A DNA stretch of 64,000 nucleotides from Gammaproteobacteria bacterium (GTDB lineage Bacteria; Pseudomonadota; Gammaproteobacteria; Pseudomonadales; Azotimanducaceae): assembly GCA_009841615.1 (NCBI GenBank), contig VXLL01000023.1:46703-110702 (forward strand), read 5' to 3'. Shown here one piece after another: positions 46,090 through 55,303 of the stretch (its first letter is position 1; every line of letters begins with the position of its first letter). A model generated the notes under the pieces. That model searched no databases, was not told the DNA's origin, and was given only the letters and a program-made list of their open reading frames with translations. The position numbers and the translations under genes were made by a program.

Positions 46090-47229
46090 ATGAAATCAAA
46101 GATCTGCGACCTTCTCGGAATTGAGTTTCCGTTGTTGGCTTTTAGTCACTGTCGCGACGTCGTCGCAGAGGTATCAAAAGCCGGGGGTATGGGCGTACTG
46201 GGTGCTGCAGCATTCGGTCCTGATGAACTCGAAGTTGAACTGAACTGGATCGACGAAAACATCGAAGATAAGCCTTACGGGGTCGACATCATCGCACCGA
46301 CGAACCTCTCTCCAGTCGCAGCTTCAAGCGCTCAGGAACAAATCGATTCCGTGCCAGACGAAAATCGAGAATTCGCGCTAAAAGTGTTACAACAGCACGA
46401 TGTGGATACGGACAACATTTACACCTACACGGAGAGGGACACGCAAAACGCCATCACTGGCTTTCTTACGAATGAGCAGGCAGGAGCCATAATTGATGTC
46501 GCTTTTTCTCACCCTATAGGACTAATTGCAAATGCCTTGGGCGTACCGCCTCAATACATGATCGACCGTGCAAAAAGAGAGAAAATACCTACAGCCGCGC
46601 TCATCGGCAGCAAAGAACATGCGATGAAGCAAGTCGAAGCTGGCGTCGACATCTTGGTGGTGTCCGGTTACGAAGCAGGTGGGCATTGCGGCGAAGTTTC
46701 GACCTTAGTGCTGGTACCTGAGATTTGTGCTGCGTTACAAGACAGCAACGTACCGGTTCTTGCTGCTGGTGGAATCGTTACGGGTCGCCAAATGGCTGCT
46801 TGCATGGCCATGGGAGCTGACGGTGCGTGGACTGGTTCAGTCTGGTTAACAACGATCGAGTCCGAAACACCTCAAGCGATCAAGGAAAAATACATCGAAG
46901 CAACGTCGGGACATACTGTTCGATCCAAACAGCGCACTGGTAAATTCTCTCGTCAATTACGTTCTTCTTGGACTGACGCTTGGGACGCCGAAGGCGCACC
47001 CGAACCACTGCAGATGCCAATTCAGTCTCTAGTGAGTGAACCTCCACTCCATCGAATTTCGCAAATGGCAGATAAGGGACATCAAGGAGCTCGAGAACTA
47101 GCAACGTATTGGGTTGGACAAGGAGTGGGACTGATGAACTCGGTTCAGACGTCTCGTCAAGTGGTCTACGACTTCATGGAAGACTTTTTAGAAGCCTACG
47201 AACGACTTAACGAGAGCATTTCCGACTAA
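46090..47229 (+). CDS. Nitronate monooxygenase-family FMN enzyme
   Basis: 379 residues. The TIM-barrel FMN fold is visible: ICDLLGIEFPLL, SKAGGMGVLGAAAFGP, VSGYEAGGHCGEVSTLVLVPEI and LAAGGIVTGRQMAACMAMGADGAWTGSVW. These match nitronate monooxygenases and related 2-nitropropane-dioxygenase-like enoyl reductases; GGHCGE is a hallmark of the active-site loop. Substrate unknown; an oxidation or reduction in acyl-CoA metabolism is a guess based on its neighbours. It is the last + strand gene of the cluster and converges with the DNA methyltransferase. Confidence 0.88.
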   Translation: MKSKICDLLGIEFPLLAFSHCRDVVAEVSKAGGMGVLGAAAFGPDELEVELNWIDENIEDKPYGVDIIAPTNLSPVAASSAQEQIDSVPDENREFALKVLQQHDVDTDNIYTYTERDTQNAITGFLTNEQAGAIIDVAFSHPIGLIANALGVPPQYMIDRAKREKIPTAALIGSKEHAMKQVEAGVDILVVSGYEAGGHCGEVSTLVLVPEICAALQDSNVPVLAAGGIVTGRQMAACMAMGADGAWTGSVWLTTIESETPQAIKEKYIEATSGHTVRSKQRTGKFSRQLRSSWTDAWDAEGAPEPLQMPIQSLVSEPPLHRISQMADKGHQGARELATYWVGQGVGLMNSVQTSRQVVYDFMEDFLEAYERLNESISD

Positions 47230-47249
47230 CAGAAACACTAGAGATAGTG

Positions 47250-48404
47250 TCAGAGAGGAATTTGTTCTTGAAGGCGAGATCGAGCCGTTTCGCAATACTT
47301 CTCTGAATTGTCGATCCCGATAAATTCTCTACCTAGTTTCTTAGCTACTACACACGTAGTACCCACTCCGACAAAGGGATCGAGTACAGTATCCCCTTTG
47401 AAGCTGAACAACTGAATCACGCGACGAGCTAGCTCTTCGGGAAACACCGCCGGATGGTCAAACGCTTTCATGTTCTTTTCGGGAGCGATAGACCATTTCC
47501 CAACGACCCACTTCTTGAAATCGTCCGCACTGATGTCTGCATCGACGCGGTTCCCGGGTTTTTGCAACGTACCTTTACAGAACACTTCTATAAATTCCCA
47601 GGTGTACTTTAAATAGGGATTTGAAGGGCTCTTCCAGCTTCCCCACGCCGTGTATTTGCAGTTATAGTTGTTCTTCTCCCACAAGATCTCTCCCTTCCAG
47701 ATCAATTTCTTATCCATGAGTTTTTTCGAGATCATATGATGACTGGGAATGTAGTCAGAATATAACGGCTGAATGTTGATTGCCAAACGGCCGCCAAACT
47801 TCAATACACGGACACACTCGTCAAGAATAGCAAACAACTTTTCGAAATAGTTTTGCCACTGCGCAGAGTCTTCCTGCGCGTCGTAACCTAGTCCAAAGTT
47901 GTAGGGTGGGGATGTGAAGATTAAATCAACGCAGTTATCAGGTAACTGTGCTAAGACTTGTTCGCTGTCACCACAAAGAATTTGATCAATGTAAGATTCT
48001 GGAAGTGTATTAACCTGCTCGTCAAACGACGCGCCATTGGTATAGAAATGGCGACCGCGGCGAGCTTCCTTCTCTTTTCTTCCTTTAATCTTTCTTTCTT
48101 CGTTGTATCCCACGTAAACTCGCTTGTCACCTCGAACACCGTAGCTACTTTGCTCATTTATCACGGAAAGAAAGTTAGAAAGTATGGAAGTATCATGGCG
48201 ACCGTCCTTAAGTAAGTCTTTGACAACAGTCTCCACATAACTTACAACCGCTTGGCGTAAGTGCACCTCGTATCGATCGTCCGATTTAACTATAGAAAGG
48301 TCGCTTGGGCTAAATCTCGAGTTCAACTCTTTAATCAAGACCTTGGTACTGACGTTACAGACCTGATCTTTGGATAGAGAAAGTGGGACTACTCTATACG
48401 ACAT
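47250..48404 (-). CDS. Solitary DNA methyltransferase (N4-cytosine/N6-adenine, DNA-binding N-terminus)
   Basis: 384 residues. The catalytic motif TSPPY (164-168, FTSPPYNFGLGY) and, near the C-terminus, the SAM motif DPFVGVGTT (342-350) with FIGIDNSEKYCETA are in beta-class order (IV before I). A 140-residue N-terminal region with a basic stretch (ERKIKGRKEKEARRGRHF) precedes the catalytic core. No restriction endonuclease gene is adjacent, so it looks like an orphan methyltransferase that marks DNA rather than protecting from restriction. The target sequence and the methylated base cannot be inferred. It converges with the nitronate monooxygenase gene. Confidence 0.9.
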   Translation of the reverse strand: MSYRVVPLSLSKDQVCNVSTKVLIKELNSRFSPSDLSIVKSDDRYEVHLRQAVVSYVETVVKDLLKDGRHDTSILSNFLSVINEQSSYGVRGDKRVYVGYNEERKIKGRKEKEARRGRHFYTNGASFDEQVNTLPESYIDQILCGDSEQVLAQLPDNCVDLIFTSPPYNFGLGYDAQEDSAQWQNYFEKLFAILDECVRVLKFGGRLAINIQPLYSDYIPSHHMISKKLMDKKLIWKGEILWEKNNYNCKYTAWGSWKSPSNPYLKYTWEFIEVFCKGTLQKPGNRVDADISADDFKKWVVGKWSIAPEKNMKAFDHPAVFPEELARRVIQLFSFKGDTVLDPFVGVGTTCVVAKKLGREFIGIDNSEKYCETARSRLQEQIPL

Positions 48405-48462
48405 CCACTAACAATCTCTTGTGTAATCGCACCTACGACAATGTGTCGCAAGACTACACAAA

Positions 48463-48487
48463 CTCTCAGTATCCAAGATACTGAGAG
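48463..48487 (-). terminator. Hairpin, probable terminator of the TonB-receptor gene
   Basis: A perfect 11-bp inverted repeat, CTCTCAGTATC (48463-48473) and GATACTGAGAG (48477-48487), with a 3-base loop, placed 21 bases after the receptor stop on the minus strand and before the methyltransferase gene. The following minus-strand bases are only weakly T-rich (TTTGTGT), so it may act as a weak or bidirectional terminator. Confidence 0.55.
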
Positions 48488-48508
48488 CTCATGATATTTT
48501 CAAAGTAA

Positions 48509-51508
48509 TTAATTCTTTCTGAATCGAACGTCGAAGTAATAATATCTGCCATAGTCACGGTGTGCGTCGGAGAAGAATCCAAAGTACCGATCAGCTAATG
48601 GAGCTCGTTCACCAGTAACGTTTTTAATTCCAAAACGGAACCGAGTTCGATCACCGAGGAAGTCCCGAGTGTAATCAAACGACAGGTTCCACGTCATGAA
48701 CTCTGGAATCACGTATCGCGTGCCATCGTTCAACGTCAATGAGTCCTGATAAAACTCTCCGAGCTGATTACCGAACAACGTAGCTGCATAAGGGAAGTTG
48801 CGCCAGCGTAGTAAAAACGTCGATTCGTACTCCTGATTTCCGTCCTGACCAATCAAATCCGCAAATCCTGCCACTGGTATGTCTGCTGGAATAATTCCAG
48901 CCTCTTTTGCGGTAACAAGATCTAATGATGGACCGCCTGGTTCTTGAGAGAATTCGTCAGTTTGAGCTCGAAGATACTTGAACGAAAACGATCCAAAGTC
49001 AGTTTCGAAATTGAGATAGATCCCAAAATCAATCCCCGATAGAGATCGAGTGTCTAGATTTGCATAGTTATCCTCGATCTTGTGAATCAATCCAGCAGGA
49101 CATATACCTGCTGCAGTGTAGATTGCTGCCTCGTCATCTTCAATGTCTCCTAGCCGTTCCACAGCTGGATTTCCTGTAAATGAATCGCAGTTATTTAATC
49201 CATTTTGGAGTCGAAGTAGCAAGTCATAAACGGTATGGTTCTCTTCTCCGAAGAGGCCGATAGTATTTTCTTTTTCAATGGACCAATAGTCCATGGTGAA
49301 AGTTAACCACGGCGACGGCTCGATTACTACACCAAAGGTAACGTTTACTGACTCCTCCGAAACTAGGTCTTCGCTCCCCCGTGCGACTCGTTGTGTGGAA
49401 TTTACACAGTCGATTACATCTTGTTCGGGATCGCCACCGTTCAGAGCAGCGTAAGTGCATGCCCAATCTGTTCTGGTATTCTGTCGAGCAACTACGTCTT
49501 CATTCACTGTAATCAAATTTGGTGCTCTAAACGCTTGAGACCAAGCACCTCGTAGTTGCAGCGCGTCTATCGGGCGAAAGCCTACTGCGACTCGTCCAAC
49601 AAAAGTATCGCCAATATCTGAGAAGTTCTCATATCGCAATGCAATCAATGAATCCAGTCGCGAAGCGAGTGGTACGTGGAGCTCTCCAAATATCGAAAAC
49701 ACTAGTCGATCTCCACTACTGTCAGGAGTCGGACTTGAGTTCACTACATCTGAAACAAACGGGTAGGTATCGCCCTGATAATCGGTGAACACGATCGTAC
49801 CATCTAATCGGGGATCGCGGTCATCCTCAAAGGATTCCGTTCGAATTTCCAAGCCTACCAGTGCTCTCACAGGTACTACTAGATCCAACAAGGATTGGTT
49901 CGAAAACTTTAGATCGATCATAAAGAGAGACATCATGTTATCTCGGGTCACATCGACCAAAATGCGTTCAATGTTGCTGTTCATACCACCGCTAAAGGGG
50001 TTGTACGCGGCTGGAGTGGGGTCAAAAAGAGCTTCAGCAGCTAGAGAATTAGAGACTCTGTTGCGAGTCAAATCTTCACGTGTTGCAACGGACCATACTC
50101 CCGCTGTTTCCCAGTCCCACTCACCTCTCGTGCCACGAAATCCTTGCAAAAATCGAAACACATTGCCGTCATTGAGAACGATACGTGGGACTTGTGCGAA
50201 TCTATAGTTATCAATTTCCAACTCCAATCCTTCGCAAGGAACATCTGGAATTAAATCCTCTGGTAATCGATTAGGTGAACCGCAAGGTCCGAAGGGGTTG
50301 TAATAATTTTCTGGACCGACTCGGAGTTTGACCGAGGAAAAAGGAGCGAAGGGATGACGCCACAATTCCGACTGCGAGGAATAGAAAAGTACTTCAGTAA
50401 AAGCGTCAATCCCATTGTCTAATTGGTGATTCATGAAAAGAAACGTACTGAATCGATTCAGAGCCGAGGAGAGATCGCGAAATTCATTCAAGTTGTACCG
50501 GTAAGTTCCGTTACCGTCTACTGCTCCACAAGTTGTTTCATTCAACACCCAATCACAATCTTCGTGACCAAGGGGAAAAGTCTCAAATTCCCCACTTCGA
50601 TCCGTAATACCGCTCAAACCGAAGCGAGACACACTGCGCCGGATATCGTATTGTCCCCACAACGAGTTCGCACTAGTATTGCGAAATGACGTTGAACCGG
50701 ACCATGGAGAGTCATCCGGAACGAGATATCGCATCTCGGAATTCGCCCACTTCGAATCTTCACTTGCATGAATAGCGTCGCGAGTGTAGTAATTAAAGGT
50801 CAATCCTACGTGGGTTTTGCCGTCGTTGAAGTACCGGCCCCATTCTCCCGTTAAATCGTTACTGATTCGGCCTACGAGATCGTAGGCATATGCACGCCAA
50901 CGAAATACCACGCCTTCGTAATCACTGCGTAACACGGTGTTGACCACACCCGCGACTGCGTCAGCACCATAAACTGCTGCAGCACCATCGCGCAGAATCT
51001 CGACTCGGTCGACACCGAAAACAGGAATCGTATTGGAATTCACCGTGTTCACCGGGACAAAACTACCACCTACTTCTTCGGTTTGATAGCTTGCGGCATT
51101 GACCAATCGCCGCCCATTGAGCAGGACTAGCGTATTTCCTGTACCAAGATTGCGTAGGTTGAATGCACCGATGTCTCCACGCGCTGCATTTACCCCACCA
51201 CTAATCGTCTCTTCCTCGTTGAAGAAATTCTGACCTTGTTCAGGTAGTAGATCTAGTAGCTCATCACCCGAGGAAACTCCGAAAGCTTCAACATCTTCGG
51301 CTTCAAACACCGTTACGGGCAATATGCCTCCGATGTCAGCACCTTTGATTTGAGTGCCAGTTACCACAACCTCTTCGATTTCTTCGTCAGCATTCTCTTC
51401 TTCTTCCTCCTCTTGGCCGAATGCATTGCCTGCACCGACGATCAATAGAGCAGAAAGAGCAAGTGGAAAAAGTGACCTCTCAAACCATCGAAATGTGTAT
51501 CTCTTCAT
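48509..51508 (-). CDS. TonB-dependent outer-membrane receptor
   Basis: 999 residues from the ATG at 51508, chosen because GGAGAG precedes it at the right distance; an upstream frame extension starting near 51547 lacks such a site. The signal peptide is FPLALSALLIVGAGNAFG, followed by an acidic stretch and EEVVVTGTQIKG leading into the plug domain (LVLLNGRRLVNAA, VDRVEILRDGAAAVYGADAVAGVVN). The remainder is a 22-strand-type barrel ending in YYYFDVRFRKN. The plug resembles those of the oligosaccharide/peptide-type receptors rich in GAAAVYGADAVAG. The ligand is unknown. It is encoded 103 bases downstream of the carboxypeptidase/lyase fusion gene on the same strand. Confidence 0.94.
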   Translation of the reverse strand: MKRYTFRWFERSLFPLALSALLIVGAGNAFGQEEEEEENADEEIEEVVVTGTQIKGADIGGILPVTVFEAEDVEAFGVSSGDELLDLLPEQGQNFFNEEETISGGVNAARGDIGAFNLRNLGTGNTLVLLNGRRLVNAASYQTEEVGGSFVPVNTVNSNTIPVFGVDRVEILRDGAAAVYGADAVAGVVNTVLRSDYEGVVFRWRAYAYDLVGRISNDLTGEWGRYFNDGKTHVGLTFNYYTRDAIHASEDSKWANSEMRYLVPDDSPWSGSTSFRNTSANSLWGQYDIRRSVSRFGLSGITDRSGEFETFPLGHEDCDWVLNETTCGAVDGNGTYRYNLNEFRDLSSALNRFSTFLFMNHQLDNGIDAFTEVLFYSSQSELWRHPFAPFSSVKLRVGPENYYNPFGPCGSPNRLPEDLIPDVPCEGLELEIDNYRFAQVPRIVLNDGNVFRFLQGFRGTRGEWDWETAGVWSVATREDLTRNRVSNSLAAEALFDPTPAAYNPFSGGMNSNIERILVDVTRDNMMSLFMIDLKFSNQSLLDLVVPVRALVGLEIRTESFEDDRDPRLDGTIVFTDYQGDTYPFVSDVVNSSPTPDSSGDRLVFSIFGELHVPLASRLDSLIALRYENFSDIGDTFVGRVAVGFRPIDALQLRGAWSQAFRAPNLITVNEDVVARQNTRTDWACTYAALNGGDPEQDVIDCVNSTQRVARGSEDLVSEESVNVTFGVVIEPSPWLTFTMDYWSIEKENTIGLFGEENHTVYDLLLRLQNGLNNCDSFTGNPAVERLGDIEDDEAAIYTAAGICPAGLIHKIEDNYANLDTRSLSGIDFGIYLNFETDFGSFSFKYLRAQTDEFSQEPGGPSLDLVTAKEAGIIPADIPVAGFADLIGQDGNQEYESTFLLRWRNFPYAATLFGNQLGEFYQDSLTLNDGTRYVIPEFMTWNLSFDYTRDFLGDRTRFRFGIKNVTGERAPLADRYFGFFSDAHRDYGRYYYFDVRFRKN

Positions 51509-51531
51509 GAATTTCTCTCCTTTGTAATAAC

Positions 51532-51602
51532 AAAAAAGCCCACACACAATACTCTTTCAAGTATCAACATGAAGTGCTTTTTTTTGGGGGTGAATCGTGG
51601 GC
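51532..51602 (-). promoter_or_regulatory. Possible attenuator between the fusion gene and the TonB-receptor gene
   Basis: On the minus strand, GCCCAC just after the fusion stop can pair with GTGGGC that is followed directly by six T residues and then by the receptor ribosome site. An inner hairpin ATACT...AGTAT (51549-51553/51560-51564) lies in the loop. The loop is long and the outer stem only 6 bp, so this is a weak candidate for partial termination. Confidence 0.3.
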
Positions 51603-51610
51603 GTGAATTA

Positions 51611-54385
51611 CTAGTTCTCGTCTTTATTATCCACACACAGTTCAAACACAATATCTTGCAACGTGATGTCCGCTATATTGATGGACGCGTGAGTCTGTTT
51701 TAGCCAAGTCATAGCGTTGTGCAACTTCTTGTACTGCTCCTCTAGCATTCGTGCAGTTTCCGAAGGTTGCGGTCCACCTACACCCGCACGATTCAACACC
51801 ATTTCTCTTGCGTCTAAGGCATTCCTGAGAACTGATAAATCTAATTTTTCAACTTCTCCAATCTTCTCTTTATAGAGTTCAAAGATTGCGTCGTCAGACA
51901 GTTCTTGAATGGTATTGCCGGTACTCCGGCCGAGATCTACGAGTTCTGCTGTGAATTCAAAAGCATCGCGAAACGATAGATCAGCATGTGTAACGAGAAC
52001 TTCCGTTACCTGTGCGGAGGTTGCAAAACTTCGGTCGATTTCCTGAATTGCTCGTTCAGGATCAATGAAAATTTGGGTGAGCAACTTCTGAAACTTCGTC
52101 AGCATGATCGTACCAGTTTCAACCAAGTTGCTCACGTTATTAGCCATGCGATAATCGTGCATACCAGCATCGACGTTATGTACATTCAGAGCTACTCGAT
52201 CTGCCATTGCGATCACATCGTTTGCAGCAGTACGAAGTCTATCGAGGTCTCGAGGATTGCGCTTCTGCGGCATCGAAGTACTTCTACTATCGCCAATGTC
52301 AGTCGGCTGAATCCAAATCCATGGCCATGGGTTACGTTGTTGGGAGTGAATGTTCTCGACAAACTGATTCACGACTAATGCAGTATTCTTCAGTAGCGAT
52401 GCTAACTCGACAGCATAGTCGAGACTACTGACAAAATTGGCATCAAAGCTGTTTTCTACGATGTCATCAAAACCTAATAACTTAGCCAATCGATTTCGAT
52501 CAAGTCTTATTCCGCTCGTGTTGCCTACACCAGCACCGTACGGACTTTGATTGACTCTACTAAAACCCTCTTGAAATCTTTCGCTAATCCGCTCAAACGA
52601 CTCACCGTAGGCTAACAATATGTGCGCGTAAGTTGTTGGTTCCGCGGGTACTCCGTGAGTATAGGTCGGCACTACGGTTTCGTGATGTTCCGCTACTATC
52701 GTTAGCAGTCCTTTCCGAGCATCAAGAACTTGTTGTAACAATTCCAACCAATCTTGGCGGGCTAACATCCGGCGCACTGTACCATGCAAATCTTGTCGTG
52801 AGCGTCCGATATGTAAAGCGGATATTTCGCTACCTGCTAAATCGATGAGCCTAGGTTCTAGAACTGCATAGTTGGATGTTCGTAAATCAGAATCTAGAGT
52901 AGCTTTCGCACTATCTTGCAGTATCGCAGTTGCAAATAATGGAACTTTCGCCGATGAGATGATGCTGTCCTCGGCTGACGAAACCAATGTTGCTTTATTC
53001 GCTTCGATCATAAAGCAATAGAAGTCATCGCACGGTTCCCTCCGATCATAGACTGTTCTGCAAATTGGAGTTCCTCGTTCTTGAGTGTCCAATGACCATT
53101 CGTTTACGAAGAATTCAATCGTCGCTTGTGAAAAAAATGAAAGTCGTTCTGGCAATGTATCCCGATCTACGTTGTCCCCAGTTTCGAAAGTGATCGAAGG
53201 TATTCCGTATGTTCGATAAAAGTAGTTTTTGGAGGTACCCAAATCTGATAGTTCCCGTTCGGCGGGTTCAAAACCCGCGGGATAGCCATTTTCATTATGG
53301 TCTACCGCTTGTACGCTCACTAGATCCAACCAATCAGAAATGAAATTTTCAGGGTCCATTGGATCACTTTCCATTTGGATATAGAGCACATCTCGATTAG
53401 TCGAATGAAAGTCTAACATCAAGCGCACGCGGGAAGACAAATCAATTTCGTCAAGGAAACTTCTCACGGCCGCAGTCTCAGGCTGAGTGAAATTGCCCCA
53501 ATCACGATTTAGATCTAACCCTCCTGCGTTGTGTCGCCAATGGCCGAATACAACTCCATCCGGATTGAGCAGTGGTATAAAGACTAAGTTGTACCGTGCA
53601 AAAAAACCACAGATAGGAGACAAGCCAGACGAGCATTCCTCAAGTCGGGTTTCACTCAAATCATTTAAAAACGCACGCATTGCCATGGCTCCTGGTATTT
53701 CTGGTGGATGCGCGCGACCCAAGAACAATAAATGTGTTTCTGTTTGGGGATTGGTCTGAAACACTTCGATAGGCCGGTAACCGTGGGAATAGCCAACAAC
53801 TCGGGGTTCGCCGATGTTCCAAGACATTTGTAGTTCATCAAACCACTCCTTGTACCAATCACTCGCTAGATTCTCTTGAGCAGATACGAAGACAGGTTCG
53901 TCTTCCACCAAGATCGTAAAACGTGCCGATAAACCTTCGTCTACAACAGTAACGGCGTTGGGATCTATTGCTTCCCAATCCATGCCGTTCGTGCTCAGTT
54001 TTGGTACATATCGATGTTTAAGATTTTCGAAATCCTTGGGATAGTTCAGGACGATGTTCAGTTCAAAGGGACCTGTGTCAGGTTTTGGGTTGATTCGAAA
54101 TCCATACCAAGGGCTTGTATTGACGACATTGGAATCTTCAGGAAGGACAAAAACATCTAAATGTGTTGGCGACACCTCGCATGATGCAATATTCGCCCCT
54201 GGATAGTCTGTGTAGACTGCATAAAGAGTGGATTCACAATCGTGAGATGCAGACCACACCACCCCGACAGCAAGCAGTGTGGAAACTGCCAATGTGGAAG
54301 CTACTTTAGATTTCAAAAGGATAGAAGTTCGATAGGAATAGTCATTGGTTGATATGGCGGTGAGTCTTTCACAACCAAGCAACAA
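51611..54385 (-). CDS. Exported fusion of M14 zinc carboxypeptidase and argininosuccinate-lyase-type domain
   Basis: 924 residues from TTG; a TTG at residue 25 (54313) would give a compact signal (KSKVASTLAVSTLLAV). A signal or anchor lies at about 26-47. A beta-rich region (about 70-175) precedes an M14 carboxypeptidase domain (about 195-425) with zinc ligands His226, Glu229 (HPPE) and His327 (FHST), the NR pair Asn293-Arg294, and catalytic Glu401 (TFETGD). From about 455 to 900 is a lyase of the aspartase/fumarase/argininosuccinate-lyase superfamily: HIGRSRQD (525-532), YTH with His577, GVGNTSGIRLDR...ENSFDAN, and SMPQKRNP (704-711), plus the GGPQPSETARML end. Both catalytic sites look complete. 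It precedes the TonB-receptor gene, suggesting one operon. Substrate unknown. Confidence 0.88.
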   Translation of the reverse strand: MLLGCERLTAISTNDYSYRTSILLKSKVASTLAVSTLLAVGVVWSASHDCESTLYAVYTDYPGANIASCEVSPTHLDVFVLPEDSNVVNTSPWYGFRINPKPDTGPFELNIVLNYPKDFENLKHRYVPKLSTNGMDWEAIDPNAVTVVDEGLSARFTILVEDEPVFVSAQENLASDWYKEWFDELQMSWNIGEPRVVGYSHGYRPIEVFQTNPQTETHLLFLGRAHPPEIPGAMAMRAFLNDLSETRLEECSSGLSPICGFFARYNLVFIPLLNPDGVVFGHWRHNAGGLDLNRDWGNFTQPETAAVRSFLDEIDLSSRVRLMLDFHSTNRDVLYIQMESDPMDPENFISDWLDLVSVQAVDHNENGYPAGFEPAERELSDLGTSKNYFYRTYGIPSITFETGDNVDRDTLPERLSFFSQATIEFFVNEWSLDTQERGTPICRTVYDRREPCDDFYCFMIEANKATLVSSAEDSIISSAKVPLFATAILQDSAKATLDSDLRTSNYAVLEPRLIDLAGSEISALHIGRSRQDLHGTVRRMLARQDWLELLQQVLDARKGLLTIVAEHHETVVPTYTHGVPAEPTTYAHILLAYGESFERISERFQEGFSRVNQSPYGAGVGNTSGIRLDRNRLAKLLGFDDIVENSFDANFVSSLDYAVELASLLKNTALVVNQFVENIHSQQRNPWPWIWIQPTDIGDSRSTSMPQKRNPRDLDRLRTAANDVIAMADRVALNVHNVDAGMHDYRMANNVSNLVETGTIMLTKFQKLLTQIFIDPERAIQEIDRSFATSAQVTEVLVTHADLSFRDAFEFTAELVDLGRSTGNTIQELSDDAIFELYKEKIGEVEKLDLSVLRNALDAREMVLNRAGVGGPQPSETARMLEEQYKKLHNAMTWLKQTHASINIADITLQDIVFELCVDNKDEN

Positions 54386-54481
54386 ATTTTATGTGGAATT
54401 TCTCGTCCTCCACAAATACACTCGAAAACGCTATGCAAAATTCACCGTTCTTGTCAATATTGGTGAGTTAAAGAGCTTCGC

Positions 54482-55282
54482 ATGTCTGATTGGTTTTCAA
54501 TAGAAAATAAGATAACGTTGGTGACGGGTGGTTCCCGTGGTATCGGCGAGATGATTGCTGCGGGATTCTTGCAACACGGAGCAAAAGTTTACATTTCGTC
54601 GCGCAAAGCAGAAGTCTGCTACACGACTGCTCAACGTTTACAAGAAGAGTTTGGAGGTGAGTGTATTTCTATTCCGGGAGATCTCAGCAAGCTAGAAGGT
54701 ATCGAAGACGTAGTGGCTCGGTTCTCAGAGTACGAAAGCAAACTTGACGTATTGATCAACAATGCCGGGGCATCTTGGGGAGCACCAATCATGGAATTTC
54801 CAGAGGTCGGATGGGATAAAGTCATGGACACTAACGTAAAAGGGCTATTTTTCTTGACGCAAAAGTGCTTGCCTTTGCTCCGCGAAGCCGCGACATACGA
54901 CGATCCCGCTAGAGTTGTAAATATTGGATCTGTAGACGGCATCCGTACTCCAAAATTTGAAAACTTCTCCTACGCTGCGTCGAAAGCAGCGGTACATCAT
55001 TTGACCCGTCAATTGGCGGCTCGGCTCGTACGAGAAAACATAAACGTAAATGCTATTGCTCCTGGACCCTTTCCCACTTGGATGCTTAGTGGTGGTGTTG
55101 GTTTTGGCGGCAAGGTTGACGGAGTGGACTGGTCCATTGTGGGCAAGAAAAATCCACGTGGTCGAGTTGGGACCATGGAAGACATCTGTGGTCTTGCTAT
55201 TTATTTGTGCTCCCGTGCTGGAGCTTACACTGTCGGAGAAACCATTACCTGTGACGGTGGCTCCGTGGCGTGTAGTAATTGA
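54482..55282 (+). CDS. Short-chain dehydrogenase/reductase (RhlG/FabG-like)
   Basis: 266 residues, ATG start. The cofactor motif TGGSRGIG (15-22), NNAG (93-96), Ser150 and Tyr164-x3-Lys168 (YAASK) give an intact classical SDR active site. The C-terminal NAIAPGPFPTWML and the end VGETITCDGGSVA are typical of the RhlG-like and 3-oxoacyl reductase branch. It likely reduces or oxidises a hydroxyl or keto acyl substrate with NADP(H). Divergent from the fusion gene (96 bases). Confidence 0.92.
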   Translation: MSDWFSIENKITLVTGGSRGIGEMIAAGFLQHGAKVYISSRKAEVCYTTAQRLQEEFGGECISIPGDLSKLEGIEDVVARFSEYESKLDVLINNAGASWGAPIMEFPEVGWDKVMDTNVKGLFFLTQKCLPLLREAATYDDPARVVNIGSVDGIRTPKFENFSYAASKAAVHHLTRQLAARLVRENINVNAIAPGPFPTWMLSGGVGFGGKVDGVDWSIVGKKNPRGRVGTMEDICGLAIYLCSRAGAYTVGETITCDGGSVACSN

Positions 55283-55303
55283 CGGCCTAAGGGATCAGTC
55301 CGT

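Noticed and set aside
47235..47250. ACACTA/TAGTGT inverted repeat between convergent genes
   Set aside because: Short 6-bp stem without a T-run; it may be fortuitous, although it would fit a bidirectional terminator.
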